Shown in pieces: positions 1 through 10,296 of a DNA stretch of 64,000 nt; the first letter of the stretch is position 1; each line of letters opens with the position of its first letter. Source of the stretch: Sinohyriopsis cumingii (lineage: Eukaryota > Mollusca > Bivalvia > Unionida > Unionidae). Under the pieces are notes generated by a model. It did not search any database and was not told the DNA's origin. It worked only from the letters and a program-made list of their open reading frames with translations. The DNA lies in assembly GCA_028554795.2 (NCBI GenBank), contig CM068828.1, positions 19,181,936 to 19,245,935 of the forward strand, in the 5' to 3' direction. A program made the position numbers and the translations under genes.

Positions 1-1352
1 TGACTCGTGGAAACGGTCTAACGGATAAGAGACGTAAAATAATAAACACGTGGGGAGAAATGGTTAAAGATACTGGTGCATCTATCAAAGATGTCGCTGA
101 GTTAGGAAAAAGATTAAAATTTCCAATAACCGTGGCGACGATAACAGGAGAGATTTTGTATGAATCAAAATATAGATCAAAAGGAGCTTCGATCGAAATT
201 ATTGATCATAACGCACACGCGTGGACTAACGCAGTAACAATATTTCCACGAGATCGAACTGTTAAATGTTATCCCGGAGGCATGTTTGATTTTATTAACG
301 AAATAAGTAAAAACGATCCCGTGTCAGTATGGTTATTTCAGTCTTGCGTGGAAGAAAATAATCAATTTGATCAGATTGTGAGACCAAATGGTGCTATTTA
401 TCGAACAAATCCTCTTCACGAGAAAATGAAAAATCTTGCACTGCAATACACTGATGACACCGACGAATTATTGAGCAACTGCTTTACTGTTCCGTCAGTT
501 GCGGCTCATTTTGCTAGAAAGAAAAATTCGTGGAAACCAACTCGGTTTGATTTTCTCGATGACATAGTATCCAGTTGTGTCGAATATGGACACGGCGGAC
601 TATGGAATACTAAATACGATCATAGAGATGTTATTTCAGTTGATATGGTTGCGTGTTATCCGGGAAGTTTTCTTGGATATGGAGATTGTTCTGTGTATTT
701 TGAGCGATTCGGTCATCCGACGCACGAAATGACGCGAGTATCGATAAATGGACCATTACCGGATTTTGACCTGACTGGATTTGCTCGTATCGAGTCATTC
801 GAAATGTCTAAAGGACTCCATGCAATTTGTTATGTTTGGTTTGGAAAACATTTTCCAGAAAAAATGTGGACACCAATAGTACTATTACGATATATGCTTG
901 ATTGCACGATGTTAATATCGCTGACGATCAGCGAAGCAATTATATCATATCGAAAACAAACCGAAGTTTGGTTACCACATTCGAATGAAACCGATTCGAA
1001 GGATCTTGGTAGAAAAATAATTGGCAAATTTACCCAAGGAGCAGCATATGATCACAGACAACATTGTACAAGATTGATCATGGACGACGCTGAGTTAGAT
1101 TTTATAATCGCTGATACAACGAACAAGAACACGTTTGTAAGTCGAGAAACAGCTTTCTTGTCAAATGGAAATAAACTAGGCACCATTGTGAACTACATGG
1201 ACGGTGAGTCACCTCAGTATACTCATTTAAGATCATCGATGCTCGCGTATGTTTCAATAAATCTATTATCGATGATAAATATGGTTTCTACGCATGCCGT
1301 CAGAGTTGCTACTGATTCGTTTTATATAAGTAAAAACATTCAATACAGTTAG
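1..1352 (+). pseudogene. polB: DNA polymerase B, C-terminal part (5' end outside the window)
   Basis: The reading frame is open to the left edge, so the first ATG at position 60 is probably internal. The palm domain of a divergent protein-primed-type family B polymerase is recognisable: motif A around ISVDMVACYP (about 641-661), a motif B-like segment LGRKIIGKFTQG (about 1005-1040), and motif C ATDS near the end (about 1308-1320). The exonuclease domain would lie outside the window. The frame closes at 1350-1352 shortly after motif C, while the frame +2 relative to it continues directly into the helicase with polymerase-tail-like residues from about 1349. The gene is therefore interpreted as a single polymerase-helicase reading frame broken by one frameshift near 1345-1350. 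Assignment rests on motifs only; overall similarity to well-known PolB is low. Confidence 0.7.
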
Positions 1353-2788
1353 AAAAATTAAACATAGGCACTTATGCATCGTGGGGTTCGTGGAGAATAA
1401 AAAAGGAATATACGCTCGATTATTCCGAATCCGCTGATGTTGCGGTTAAAGATATTTACTGTAAAAAATATCAAACGTTGACAACTCCGTTGTTACCATC
1501 GGTATACGATCCAATAACTAGACACAAAACGGTTTATCTAAATGGACCTGGCGGCAGTGATAAAACTACTCGAGCTATCGAACTATTTCAGAACTCGGAT
1601 ATGATCGTGCTAACACCCACACATAGACTCGCGCGAGAGATGAAACAACGCGGTGTTAATTCCTGTACTTATCACAGCTTTTTTCGATGGAAGGGTGATA
1701 CATGGACATCTTTAAGGATGGGCGAGAAATACATTCCAAGGATTATAATATGGGATGAAATATGCACTGTACCGCTAGAAACATTAAAAACATTTCTTGA
1801 TTGGTTGTTAACAAGAAATACCGCTGTGATAATGTGCGGCGATCACGGTCAACCACCACCTGTAGCTGGACCATCTCCACATGATTGGCTGAAAAATTTC
1901 GTTGATCACGCTGAAGAAATAACTGATGATCATAGAGCACTTGATGCAGCGTTGAAGGAATTTAAAAAATTAATCAGACTACAACCGAATAAAATTCAAT
2001 GTGAAATAATGCGCGAGATAATTTCAGAAACACCCAGGAAAGACTTTATGCAAACGTGGCGACCAAACGATTTGATAGTTGCAAGTAGAAAGATAGTTCG
2101 TGATACACTTCAGCGGGAGTTGTTTCAGTTACAACGAGAAAAGTTTCCAACGTTGTCAGTTCCACTATGTTATCGACCAGCAGATACGCGACGGCAAAAT
2201 ATCGACGCTGATATACCAGGAGAGTCAAAGAGGAAACAGAATCTTGTATTGAATGATATTGTTGCCGTCGACGTTGATGTTGTTGAAGATGCTCTACGTG
2301 CTGATAAATCCCCGTGGACGCTTGGATACGCGATGACGATTCATTCATCTCAGGGATTAACTATTACTGATACAGTTGTTTGGATCGTTGATGATCACAT
2401 CGAATGGTCGAACTTGGTTTATCTTGCAGTGTCTCGAGTTAGAAAAATATCTCAACTGAGACGGATCGTCATGGACTCGTCAGTGATTAGTGATGATGAT
2501 GTTGACGGTGATATAATAAGAAAAAAATTATCTGGTTATAAACAGTGTGATAAAAAAAATAAACGCAATTTTGATCCTGATGTTGATTTTATTAATGCGC
2601 TGAAACAACAACAGAATAATCATTGTGCAAGTTGTAATTGTATAATGTTATGGCGGTATCTGAAAAATGATCCAAGACAATTTACCATAGATAGAAAAAA
2701 TAACAATCTTGGTCATACACGAGAAAATATCATATTGACCTGTCTTGAATGTAATCGACGTCGTGGTGCTGGCACCAGTGCTAGTTAA
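1349..2788 (+). pseudogene. Superfamily 1 helicase with C-terminal HNH domain (polymerase fusion partner)
   Basis: Helicase motifs occur in order: Walker A region GPGGSDKT (about 1543-1566), motif Ia VLTPTHRLA, Walker B IIIWDE (about 1744-1761), motif III VIMCGDHGQPPPVAGP (about 1825-1872), motif V YAMTIHSSQG (about 2326-2355) and motif VI LAVSRVR. This order fits a RecD/Pif1-like SF1 helicase. The C-terminus has CASC, then IDRKNNNLGH, then CLECNRRRG, the pattern of an HNH nuclease. The glycine usually found before the Walker A lysine is an aspartate here, which probably impairs ATP binding. No ATG lies near the 5' end; the first residues look like the tail of PolB, supporting one fused protein disrupted by a frameshift. 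It converges on the integrase gene with a 16-bp gap. Confidence 0.78.
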
Positions 2789-2804
2789 GTGATTTTGGTG
2801 GTAA

Positions 2805-3734
2805 TTATGTATCCGTGGGGATTACTTGTAATTGTTCACGCACAAATCCGCGTTGATGAGCAGCCGAATCTAATCTGTAGATTGCGGGTCTACCCGGCGA
2901 TCTTGTCACGGTGGATATTTTGTGTGTGGTAACACTCCAAATAGGATCAGTCGCTCTTTTTTTACCGCCTTCAAGTTCGCCGGGCTCATATAAATACCTT
3001 ACAGTGATATTACCTAATAATGGTTGTGCTGGAAGATCACGTCGTTGTGTAGGTATGTGCGCGCTTGCAATTGCATTAATAGGTTTCATGTTGGTCGTTC
3101 GAGTTACTTCATTATTTAACGCTGCTATCACATTTGATAATCTTGCCACCCATTCACGAGATCTTTTATCCTGAATCAATTCCTTCGCGTATTGATATCC
3201 AAATAACCGCTCAGCGAGTGTTCGATTAAATCGCTCAACAATTGCCTGATCACGATGAATTGCAGCATGTCCTCGTCGTATTTTGGTATTATGTTGTTTC
3301 ATCAACGATGATACTGGACCAAGAAATTCCTTGCCAGGATCAACCTGTAGCAGCTGTGGCCATCGTAATGGTCCTCGTTGATAAATTCGTTTAAATGCGT
3401 CGGCTACTTCAGCAGCTGTTTTAGTCGTCAACGGTTCTGCTTCTTTATATCTACTTGCAACATCAACAACAGCTAGCGCGTATTTGTACGTTTTTCTACG
3501 TACAGTATCATATGGTAAAAATAAAATATCAGCTTGATGAACTTCATTAGGAACACTGACACTGAAATACGCGTACTGAATTTGTTTAGGACGTGGTAGA
3601 TAAATTTGCCATATTGCCTGCCTGGACAACCACGTTTTAGCGGCAGAATGTTTAACCGCTGCTGCATCAGCGAGTTTACTAATTGCTGCTTTACCCTTCC
3701 AGTATCCAACTGGTGAATAATAAATCGATTCCAT
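2805..3734 (-). CDS. Retrovirus-type integrase (rve) of element C
   Basis: 309-residue intact reading frame. The DDE catalytic core is visible: first Asp in HQADILFL, second Asp in LQVDPGKEF, Glu in AIVERFNRTL, with a helical, probably DNA-binding, N-terminal region (YWKGKAAISKLADAAAV). This is the integrase type found in Polintons/Mavericks and in transposon-derived proteins related to them; it would join element ends to host DNA with a short target duplication. Its ATG overlaps the stop of the upstream PLA2 gene by one base (TAATG), suggesting the two are translated from one transcript. No chromodomain is evident, unlike the integrase of element A. It is one of the few undamaged genes in element C. 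Confidence 0.85.
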   Translation of the reverse strand: MESIYYSPVGYWKGKAAISKLADAAAVKHSAAKTWLSRQAIWQIYLPRPKQIQYAYFSVSVPNEVHQADILFLPYDTVRRKTYKYALAVVDVASRYKEAEPLTTKTAAEVADAFKRIYQRGPLRWPQLLQVDPGKEFLGPVSSLMKQHNTKIRRGHAAIHRDQAIVERFNRTLAERLFGYQYAKELIQDKRSREWVARLSNVIAALNNEVTRTTNMKPINAIASAHIPTQRRDLPAQPLLGNITVRYLYEPGELEGGKKRATDPIWSVTTHKISTVTRSPGRPAIYRLDSAAHQRGFVREQLQVIPTDT

Positions 3735-4075
3735 TATATATTACCAGCCCCTAGCGCTAATTTACTTTTCATCGCAGATCTTACTAACCAATTAGCTAAT
3801 GATTCTCTGATATTTTTATTTTTTATGGAATTTAACGCGTGAATTAATTTCACATCTGCAATATGCCTATCTTGTAGATTTTTACTCTTATAAGCTACAT
3901 CATGAACATGACAAGCTCGATCAATAGCGTTTACTGGTTCCTCGCCTGGTTTTGGTTGATCCTGATTATCAAGCCTGATATCGAGTCGAGTACCAGGACC
4001 GCAATAATTATATCCTGGAAGATGTTTTTCTCCGCTGTATTTAGCCCATGGAGCACCTGGAAACTTTGACATCAA
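3734..4075 (-). CDS. Parvovirus-like phospholipase A2 domain protein
   Basis: A compact secreted-type PLA2 core is visible: calcium loop YNYCGPGTRLD followed by the catalytic helix ACHVHDVAY with the His-Asp pair. In parvovirus VP1 and in some adintoviruses such a domain helps the incoming particle leave the endosome; that role is inferred here. The first ATG in frame is at 4072, but the frame stays open upstream to about 4204 and encodes a CSVCG zinc-type motif plus a basic stretch with no ATG, so the real 5' end may be spliced, frameshifted or begin at a non-ATG codon. It is followed immediately by the integrase gene (TAATG overlap). Its start faces the ATPase gene across a divergent intergenic region. 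Confidence 0.75.
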   Translation of the reverse strand: MMSKFPGAPWAKYSGEKHLPGYNYCGPGTRLDIRLDNQDQPKPGEEPVNAIDRACHVHDVAYKSKNLQDRHIADVKLIHALNSIKNKNIRESLANWLVRSAMKSKLALGAGNI

Positions 4076-4248
4076 ATTAGCAATATCACCACCGCGCCTA
4101 TTAGGTAAAAACGAAAATTTCTTTCTACCGCATACAGAACATTTTCCACCATACGCTATTTTTTTATTTTTTGTTATAACCGTAGCTAATTCAGTGGTTG
4201 GAGTTTAAATTTACAGCGTAAACAATATAAATTCATGTTATAATATAT

Positions 4249-4903
4249 ATGGATATAATTGATTTCTCAGCGAGAGCCAGTTAAACACCATCCTGCGCTA
4301 CCGAATTCCATCCGAATGATTATCATGGGCCCATCTGGATCGGGTAAGACGCAATTATTACTCAATCTGATAATGAGATGGTTGAAATGGGATAAGTTGT
4401 ATTTGGTAGCACCATCCGCTGATGATCAACGATGTTATGAAGTACTTAAAGATTTTAACGAAAACGCGCGATTACTGGACGAAAATAATGATGTTATAGA
4501 GTTTATAACAGATATTGATGAAGCACCGTCTGTTGATGTTTTAAACGGATTTATTAATAATTTAGTTGTGTATGATGATGTGATGCTAGATAAACAGTCA
4601 AATCCAGCTAGGATTTTTTCCCGCGGTAGACATAAAAATACCGATGTTATTTATGTTACTCAACGATACGCACAAATACCAAAAGTGATCAGAGATAACT
4701 GTAATATTTTAGTTGTGTTTAATGGCGTAGACACACACACGTTGCGAAATATTCATCAAACCTGGTGCAGCGGTGACATGGATATAATTAAATTCAGAAA
4801 CTTCTTTTCACGAGCGCAAACTACTCCGCACGGGTTTATAACAATAAATTTGCACGATCCTAGAACAAGATATCGTATTGGACTTGATAAAATATTTGGA
4901 TAA
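4249..4903 (+). pseudogene. A32-type genome-packaging ATPase of element C (frameshifted near the start)
   Basis: The protein carries Walker A GPSGSGKT, Walker B LVVYDDVML and a sensor-like VIYVTQRY, the arrangement of the poxvirus A32 / FtsK-HerA packaging ATPases of Polintons and NCLDV. It would translocate DNA into capsids. The only suitable ATG, at 4249, opens a frame that runs about 7 codons and then needs a one-base shift around 4270-4275 to enter the long frame, which has a stop just upstream of 4259. The next in-frame ATG is residue 20 of the long frame, just before Walker A. The gene is therefore probably damaged. About 40 bp downstream the cysteine-rich gene follows in the same direction. 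Confidence 0.8.
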
Positions 4904-4941
4904 CAGGGTGATGATAAAATTAAACTGATATCATTAATATA

Positions 4942-5274
4942 ATGAACAATTGTGCGTGGCTGCGTCAAGGAACCACTAACAAATGTGATAAAAAATGTCG
5001 TGGAGAATATTGCAAAAAACATAATTATCTTATAAAGAAAAACCCTCATGCTGGTCCACGAAGATGTGTTGGATGTAACAACGGCGTTAGAGGATTATAT
5101 CAGATTTGCAAAAATTGCGGTGGAGATCGATACAGAAGTTTAATGATATATTACAGAAAAAGAAAAAACATAAATCCAAAAATAGAAAAACCACCATCAG
5201 AACTTGAATATTACTTGAAACATGGAACAAATTCCCAGGATTCAGATGAAGATTCCCCAGATTATTCAGAATAA
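4942..5274 (+). CDS. Small cysteine-rich, zinc-finger-like protein of element C
   Basis: 110 residues, intact. Cysteines form several closely spaced pairs (CDKKC, C-x2-C in RCVGCNN, C-x2-C in ICKNCGG) in a basic N-terminal two-thirds, followed by an acidic serine-rich tail (SQDSDEDSPDYSE). This suggests a zinc-binding nucleic-acid-binding or regulatory protein. No family is recognised with certainty. It is the last gene before the presumed right end of element C and follows the packaging ATPase by 38 bp in the same orientation, so the two may be co-transcribed. Confidence 0.6.
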   Translation: MNNCAWLRQGTTNKCDKKCRGEYCKKHNYLIKKNPHAGPRRCVGCNNGVRGLYQICKNCGGDRYRSLMIYYRKRKNINPKIEKPPSELEYYLKHGTNSQDSDEDSPDYSE

Positions 5275-5277
5275 CAT

Positions 5278-5428
5278 AGCAGCAGAGGGGCCTTGTCTAC
5301 AATTATTTTGGAGACAAACAATAATCGTAGACGTGGTATTGACCTCTATGAAGGGTCACTATTTTTTTTTTGGTCCAAACACAAGGGTGACAACTCCCTT
5401 AAGTGGTCTGTTCACCCTCTCTGCTGCT
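5278..5428. repeat. Inverted repeat and hairpin at the presumed right end of element C
   Basis: AGCAGCAGAGGGG at 5278-5290 is inverted at 5416-5428 (CCTCTCTGCTGCT). Inside lies a hairpin with 13-bp arms, one mismatch, between about 5295 and 5332 (GTCTACAATTATT and AATAATCGTAGAC). It could be the terminal repeat of element C or a small fold-back insertion; the partner end is not in the window. Confidence 0.4.
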
Positions 5429-5671
5429 TTAGTACCAGTGTTTAATATATTGTCATTTGTCATCCACGAACGTGTTTATTGTTTCTTTAAAACCCTGCCC
5501 GGTCTCAAAGAGTCAGCTCGACTACGTTACAACAGTCAATTGTCTTTTTACTGTTGTATTATTTTTTGAATTATTTGTCTCATATATTGCACAAATTCAC
5601 ACATGAATATGACTTTCGTTTATGGTTTTATTTCGTTCATAAGGAAGGGGCTTCCAGCTAAGTTGTAAGAA

Positions 5672-6025
5672 CATCGCTCTACTCCATTTGCTATACATAT
5701 TGCTCGACTCCAGGGGCACTTCATATAGATCGACCCCATTGACTATACCTATGGCCCAACCCCATTGACTATACATATGGCCCGACCCCATTGACTAAAC
5801 ATATAGTCTGACCCCATTGTATATACATATAGCCGTACCCCATGGGCTGCACATATAGCCCTACCTCATTGGCAATATGTATAGCTTGACACCATTGGCA
5901 GTACATATAGCCCGAACCCATTGGCAGTACATATAGCTCGATCACATTGACAGTACATATAGCTGGACCCCATTGGCAGTACGTATAGCCCGACCCCATT
6001 GCCTGTTTATATAGCTCGACACCAG
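5672..6025. repeat. 26-bp minisatellite array, left block
   Basis: About 13 imperfect copies of a 26-bp unit close to CCCGACCCCATTGGCAGTAC plus ATATAG. The same unit, in the same orientation, reappears at 6890-6950 and 41903-42030, which shows that the intervening DNA was inserted into one original array. Apparent reading frames in this block are repeat artefacts. Positions 5429-5671 hold no recognisable feature. Confidence 0.85.
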
Positions 6026-6039
6026 TTATTTATATTTGA

Positions 6040-6885
6040 TTTAATTTATATTTGATTTAATTTAATTGTTTGTTAGTGGTAATGTAACTTTACTGGATTT
6101 GACATTTTCCAGAAATTTTTTTGACCTGACTGTTTTTCGTAAACTTAATAATATAAACTTTGTATCTAATGATGACCTAGTTCGTGACCATGATTCAGAA
6201 TCAATGAGATGAAGTGAACAACTTTTTTAATATTTTTGTATTCTTTCTCAGAGTAATATCATTGGTTTTAGTCAAGGCCATACTGAGAGTACATGATCTT
6301 AGGCATGCAAAGCTTCTATGTTGCTCTAGAAACATGATCATGTGACCTTATTACGGGAATCTGTTTTGTGTCTTAAATTAGTGTATGACTATTATCTAAT
6401 GAGAATTTATTCAGTTGGGCTACAAACCATTAACACTGAAAGGTGTTTTGTTATGACCAGTTTGAGTGGAATTTGTTTTTTATGGAATCAGACTTTTCCC
6501 TGGAAATATTTAAGTACTCATACAGAATTCTTGGACAAAGACATTTTTTAAAATTGTATTCGGAATTCAAAACTGGAATATTATTTTCTGTGATTCAACA
6601 AAGAACTGTTGATACACTAGTACAACTGACCACAAGCATACCTCATTGCCTTCCATTTCGGATTTCATCGGGATTCGAGCTCAGTTTCATTAGGACATTT
6701 TATTACTAGGACTTCAATTTTTATATCTTGTAATATTCCTGGATCATTTTTTAATTTGATTCTATGTTAATTTTCTCATTTTTCCTTATTTTCAAGGGAA
6801 ATAAATTATTTATGGAATTTTACAAAGCTTGTTGTCTTCATTCTTTTCTTGTTACTGTTTTAAAGAGCGTGAAACGTAACACATC
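6040..6885 (+). repeat. Diverged approx. 0.85-kb solo-LTR-like repeat splitting the minisatellite
   Basis: Resembles, with substantial divergence, the inverse of 42400-43280 and parts of 47900-48405 and 48880-49160. The 3' end shares GGGAAATAAATTATTT and finishes in CGTAACA, directly followed by minisatellite units. Ending in CA and adjacency of another copy to Ty3/gypsy pol sequence (49182) suggest an LTR, but no clear target duplication is seen. No credible gene lies within. Confidence 0.5.
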
Positions 6886-6889
6886 ATTG

Positions 6890-6957
6890 TCAGTTTATAT
6901 CGCCCGACCTCATTGGCAGTACATAAAACCCGACCTCATTGGCAGTACAACAATAAT
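6890..6957. repeat. 26-bp minisatellite, middle block
   Basis: Two to three units (CCCGACCTCATTGGCAGTAC and variants) remain between the LTR-like repeat and the left terminal repeat of element A. Confidence 0.75.
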
Positions 6958-7005
6958 AGTATAAAGGGATGCTATAGGGTCTATGGAAATCCTAGTCAAA
7001 AAGGT
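6958..7005. repeat. Element A left terminal inverted repeat remnant
   Basis: GCTATAGGGTCTATGGAAAT and flanking bases are an inverted copy, with a few changes, of 41850-41897. The end AGTATAAAGGG resembles the AGTAGTGAAAGGGG end of element B. It abuts minisatellite DNA on its outer side and gene sequence on the inner side, so most of the repeat and the adjoining genes have been deleted. Confidence 0.65.
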
Positions 7006-7191
7006 TAATTCCGTAATTTTATCCGCCGGGGGTTTGGCAAAACAAGAGTCTAAATGTTGTTCTTGTTCTGGCCATCTGGTCTTCGTCACTATGACCTCTT
7101 AGTCTTTATCTTGGGGTTCTGTTTCCACGGTATCCTCCCATTCAGTTTCCAAAGATTCTCCACTATTCAAAGAAGGCTAACAGGCTTCCAT
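7006..7191 (-). pseudogene. Zinc-motif late protein, 5' fragment (element A)
   Basis: Starts five bases after the MCP stop, as in element B, and matches the first roughly 60 codons of the B gene at 28318, including the stretch around RWPEQE and SCFAK. It ends abruptly at the element A terminal repeat, so the rest of this gene and the protease and right-end genes are deleted. The frame is also disturbed. Confidence 0.65.
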
Positions 7192-7196
7192 AGTTT

Positions 7197-8536
7197 CTAA
7201 TAGTCTAGAACGACTTCTCTAAAATTGTTGATGTCTATGGTATTGTCGATTCGGCATACAAGATGATGTTCACCGTGTTGCTTACGGGCATTTACTTTGC
7301 ACACTGAAGTTCCACACAAGTCCGGCCGGATTTTAAAAGGGTGGAAATGTCTCCCGTCGCTGCCTTGGTCTGGAGTGAAATCAAAGACCCACAAAGTGTA
7401 ACCTTCTGCATGATCCTCGTACGTAGTGCCATGACTGGTGATGGCTGATAAATGTCCGGTGGCTTCGTACAGGGATAAATACGATCTCAAGTAATTCTTC
7501 TTCTCGTCACTAAGTCAGGTTCGAAAGGTCTGGTACACAGGGTCTTGCCATCTCGACTGACTTCGATCTTGGACGCATTGTAGTGATGAAACTCAAAATG
7601 ATTTTCATCTAGGGAGCCACTGAAGGCTTATTTCTGACGATACCAATGATCAAACGTTTGGCTAACTGTCCTTGGAACAGATGATCTTCGATCATCGATT
7701 TATGTCCAGCGGAAATGGTAAGTTTTCACTTCCACGCGTCGTATCGGATACTTGGCAGTCGTTCTGCTCAAAGTGTGACTGATGTCGTTTCCCACTTTAG
7801 GTAACACTTCCACACGTCGTACGTAGAGTCTGGGTTCTTGAATGGCTGTTTTGTAATAGGCAGACTCAGTTATCAACTGAAAAGCGGCACTGCTACGATT
7901 CAGTCTGAGGTGGACATCCACTACCATCAGCAAATACTTCTCTTGAAACCACTTTTCTAAATGCAAACGATCCATCAGCTCTAAATTGTTGTTGTGTCTT
8001 TTGATTTTGTTTCGTCGACCGTTGAATCCCACATTGTGGTTTGGTTCTTTATCTGTAATCAAATCGGTATCGTTGAATTTGCCTGTTGTGTCAGGTTTCC
8101 ATACCACACAAGCATCCAGATGGATGTTCTTGGCTTCTTTTCCGTACGTCAAGAGATTTTCCAGGTACGCTTGGTAATGATAAATGTCCATGCTGCTACC
8201 GACCAGTTTGTTATTCAAGTACGAATCCACTCCACTGAACAAGGAATGCATGAAATTGATGACGGGGTCTATTTTATCTTCGTCCTTGATATAGGGACCG
8301 TCCGCCGATGTGTCGATCACTTTCATTATCAAGTAAAAGTAACTGCTATTCAGATCAATGTAATCTTTGGGCTGTCCTTTCATTTCAAACTCGATGGAAG
8401 CTGATCATGAGTTCTTGAGAGAGGAGACCGGATTAAATTCGACCCATTGTTATTCTTGCATCGTCATCATGGTGGGTGGCATAGCAAACAGATCCAGCTC
8501 CGACTTGGAACAGGCACAAGACTCTCGGTGCATCAT
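7197..8536 (-). pseudogene. Major capsid protein (double jelly-roll hexon type), element A copy
   Basis: Homologous along its length to the MCP of element B, including the conserved N-terminal stretch QPKDYIDLNSSYFYL and the C-terminal FREVVLDY. Reading is broken by an in-frame stop near the N-terminus (after TMMTMQE, about 8450) and by several frameshifts and small deletions, leaving open segments 7700-8383 and 7197-7490. Its protein would have formed the capsid lattice. Confidence 0.85.
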
Positions 8537-8566
8537 TTTCTTTTCTTTCTTTTCTCTCTGTGATTT

Positions 8567-8969
8567 TTAATAATCAAAACCGTCTACGTCTCGGACGGTT
8601 CTTCTTTTCTTGGTCTTTCTAGCTCGAGATGGCGTGAAGGCCTCTGGAAGGGTGTCTTCGTCGTCTCTTTCTGCATTGTCCTAGTTGTGGCGTCATGGAA
8701 GCAGGAATGCCTGACTCGGTAGCGTCCAGGGCATTTATAGGAGTTGCTCGTCGGCACAACAATACATTTCTGCCTGCTCTCAAGAAAGTTTCTTTTGGGT
8801 TTAGTTTTGGAGAATTCTTTGCCGTGCGTCAATGCCGCATCTTTCAAAGCGTACAATCCTCCTGACACGATCGGTTTCAAAACCAGGGTCACCGAACAAA
8901 AGCCGATGTCAGCATATCTCTTAAATCATGTCCTTGCTGTCGAGCGACGCCTCGGTACACCGGATACAT
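8567..8969 (-). pseudogene. pVI-like minor virion protein, element A copy
   Basis: Begins MYPVYRGVARQ, matching the element B protein at 26557, and ends in the same basic region and DYxx terminus. The frame is broken early (stop about 25 codons in) and again internally. The family in Polintons is a small basic or amphipathic virion protein likened to adenovirus pVI. Confidence 0.7.
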
Positions 8970-9881
8970 GATTTACAACTCGATAGAGAATCGTTATCCT
9001 TTTCGAACATTTTTTCACCGCGACTTTCCCTTTGGAGAATGAAATATTTTGTCCCAGATCTTTTATAACAATGTTGACAGTGTCAATATTCGAATTACTG
9101 ACAAGTAAATACTGAGGATGTGCAAATTCGCAGTGAACGTGATAGGTGTTTCCACCTTCCTGGTCAATGGTCGTGGCTGAATCTACTTTGAAAGGAATGA
9201 CACGTAGTAACGGTACGGAGGTGTGACCACTACGTTGTACTCCACCACATCGGAATACACAAAGACCAAATTGAGTCCTTCGTTCAGTTCTACAAGGGAT
9301 CCAAAACCCCTGTAAAAATCCATATTACTGTTGATCTTTGGGCTCAGATTCTGTGCTACCATCTGTGGATGTCCACCCAAAATTTCAAACAAACTACCAT
9401 TAAACCTGACGAACAACATTTCGGTATCCTAAAATTTCATCAGTAGACGAAGAGCCACTTTATATTACTCAATCTTATCACTTTTTTGGCTCACTTTAGG
9501 GCTTTGACAGACGCTGCCTCGAACCTGTCAGCAATTGTGTCCACCAAACATTCACCGCTAAAATAATAGCCTGGCGGAATTTTCAACGTGTAGATGCTGA
9601 ATGATGAATTGCTTGCTAACTTTGTGTCACCTGAAAACCAGATTTTACTCATCTCTTCTTGTAATTGGACGTTCAGGATTTCGACCTGGAAAGTGTTTTG
9701 AGTTTCAGTGATGTTTTTGGTTTGTGCAGGGTAAATCATTTCCACCAAAGCCACTTCCAATGGGCTTCATGATCTAATTGGATGGTCTGAGGTAATTTGG
9801 CCGTGTAACAACACAAAGTATTGTTGGGAAACACCTCCTTGGAACTGTCACTGTTAAGTAAAATTGGTTGTTGTTGTTCAT
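8970..9881 (-). pseudogene. Penton / minor capsid protein (single jelly-roll), element A copy
   Basis: ATG at 9881 overlaps the stop of the upstream membrane-protein gene (ATGA). The N-terminal region contains FPNNTL, then TAKLPQTIQL and WEVALVEMIYP, the hallmark start of Polinton penton proteins. The C-terminal part matches the surviving penton segment in element B from LNLVFVYSDVVEYNVV onward. Several frameshifts split it into segments 9491-9760, 9183-9419 and about 8990-9180. This copy preserves the N-terminal two-thirds that element B has lost. Confidence 0.8.
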
Positions 9882-10291
9882 AATTCCAGAGATATGCTGC
9901 TGTCTGAGGGGTCACTGGAAGTCAGAGGAGTGCCTAAAAGACGATTGCTGTTGTGGTGATTGTTGGAGTGGTGACTGACGTGGGACGCAAGGCTCCCGTT
10001 GTTCCCGTTTGAGGAGTAATTCAGAGAATGATTGAGGTGAAGGTAACCGATGAAACTGCTCAGTAAAACGGTCCACAATTGTTTATCTCCTTTTTGCGAA
10101 CTCAGATTGGCAATGGCCGCACCGATGACACAATACACCACAAAGATTTGGCGGAAAAAGACGATTTGTGTTTTAGGCACACGTTCGCCACACCTCACAC
10201 ACAATGGTAGATTTTGTAGATCTTGCAGAGAGGAACTGGGTGAAGGAGTGTTCACTTTTGTGGTAGCGGTTGAGGCTGTGCTGAAGAGCAT
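9878..10291 (-). CDS. Predicted membrane protein with zinc ribbon-like motif (element A)
   Basis: 138 residues from the ATG at 10291, intact although its neighbours are broken. Contains LCVRCGERV followed by a hydrophobic stretch (IVFFRQIFVVYCVIGAAIA) and a second one (LWTVLLSSFIGYL), then a low-complexity Ser/Asn/His tail. Likely a small membrane protein with one or two transmembrane helices. It starts five bases after the integrase stop and ends overlapping the penton ATG, so the three look like a late transcription unit. The gene is missing from element B because of its deletion. Function unknown. Confidence 0.6.
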   Translation of the reverse strand: MLFSTASTATTKVNTPSPSSSLQDLQNLPLCVRCGERVPKTQIVFFRQIFVVYCVIGAAIANLSSQKGDKQLWTVLLSSFIGYLHLNHSLNYSSNGNNGSLASHVSHHSNNHHNSNRLLGTPLTSSDPSDSSISLEL

Positions 10292-10296
10292 GATAC

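Larger units (their letters stand above)
1..5428. mobile_element. Element C: partial Polinton-like element with PolB-helicase-HNH, integrase, PLA2 and packaging ATPase
   Basis: A cluster of virus or transposon genes runs from the left window edge to about 5274: PolB/SF1 helicase/HNH (+), integrase (-), phospholipase A2 (-), A32-type ATPase (+), cysteine-rich protein (+). Protein-primed-type PolB, retrovirus-like integrase and A32-type ATPase together define Polinton/Maverick or adintovirus-type elements. The left end lies outside the window. The right end is proposed at 5428, where CTCTCTGCTGCT is an inverted copy of AGCAGCAGAGGGG at 5278; the AG...CT ends suit a Polinton, but this is inference. 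No capsid or protease gene is visible in this part. Frameshifts in the polymerase-helicase and ATPase genes suggest an inactive copy. Confidence 0.75.

Noticed and set aside
5597-5999. Minus-strand ORFs with repeated MGSGYMYCQWG peptides
   Set aside because: They are translations of the 26-bp minisatellite.
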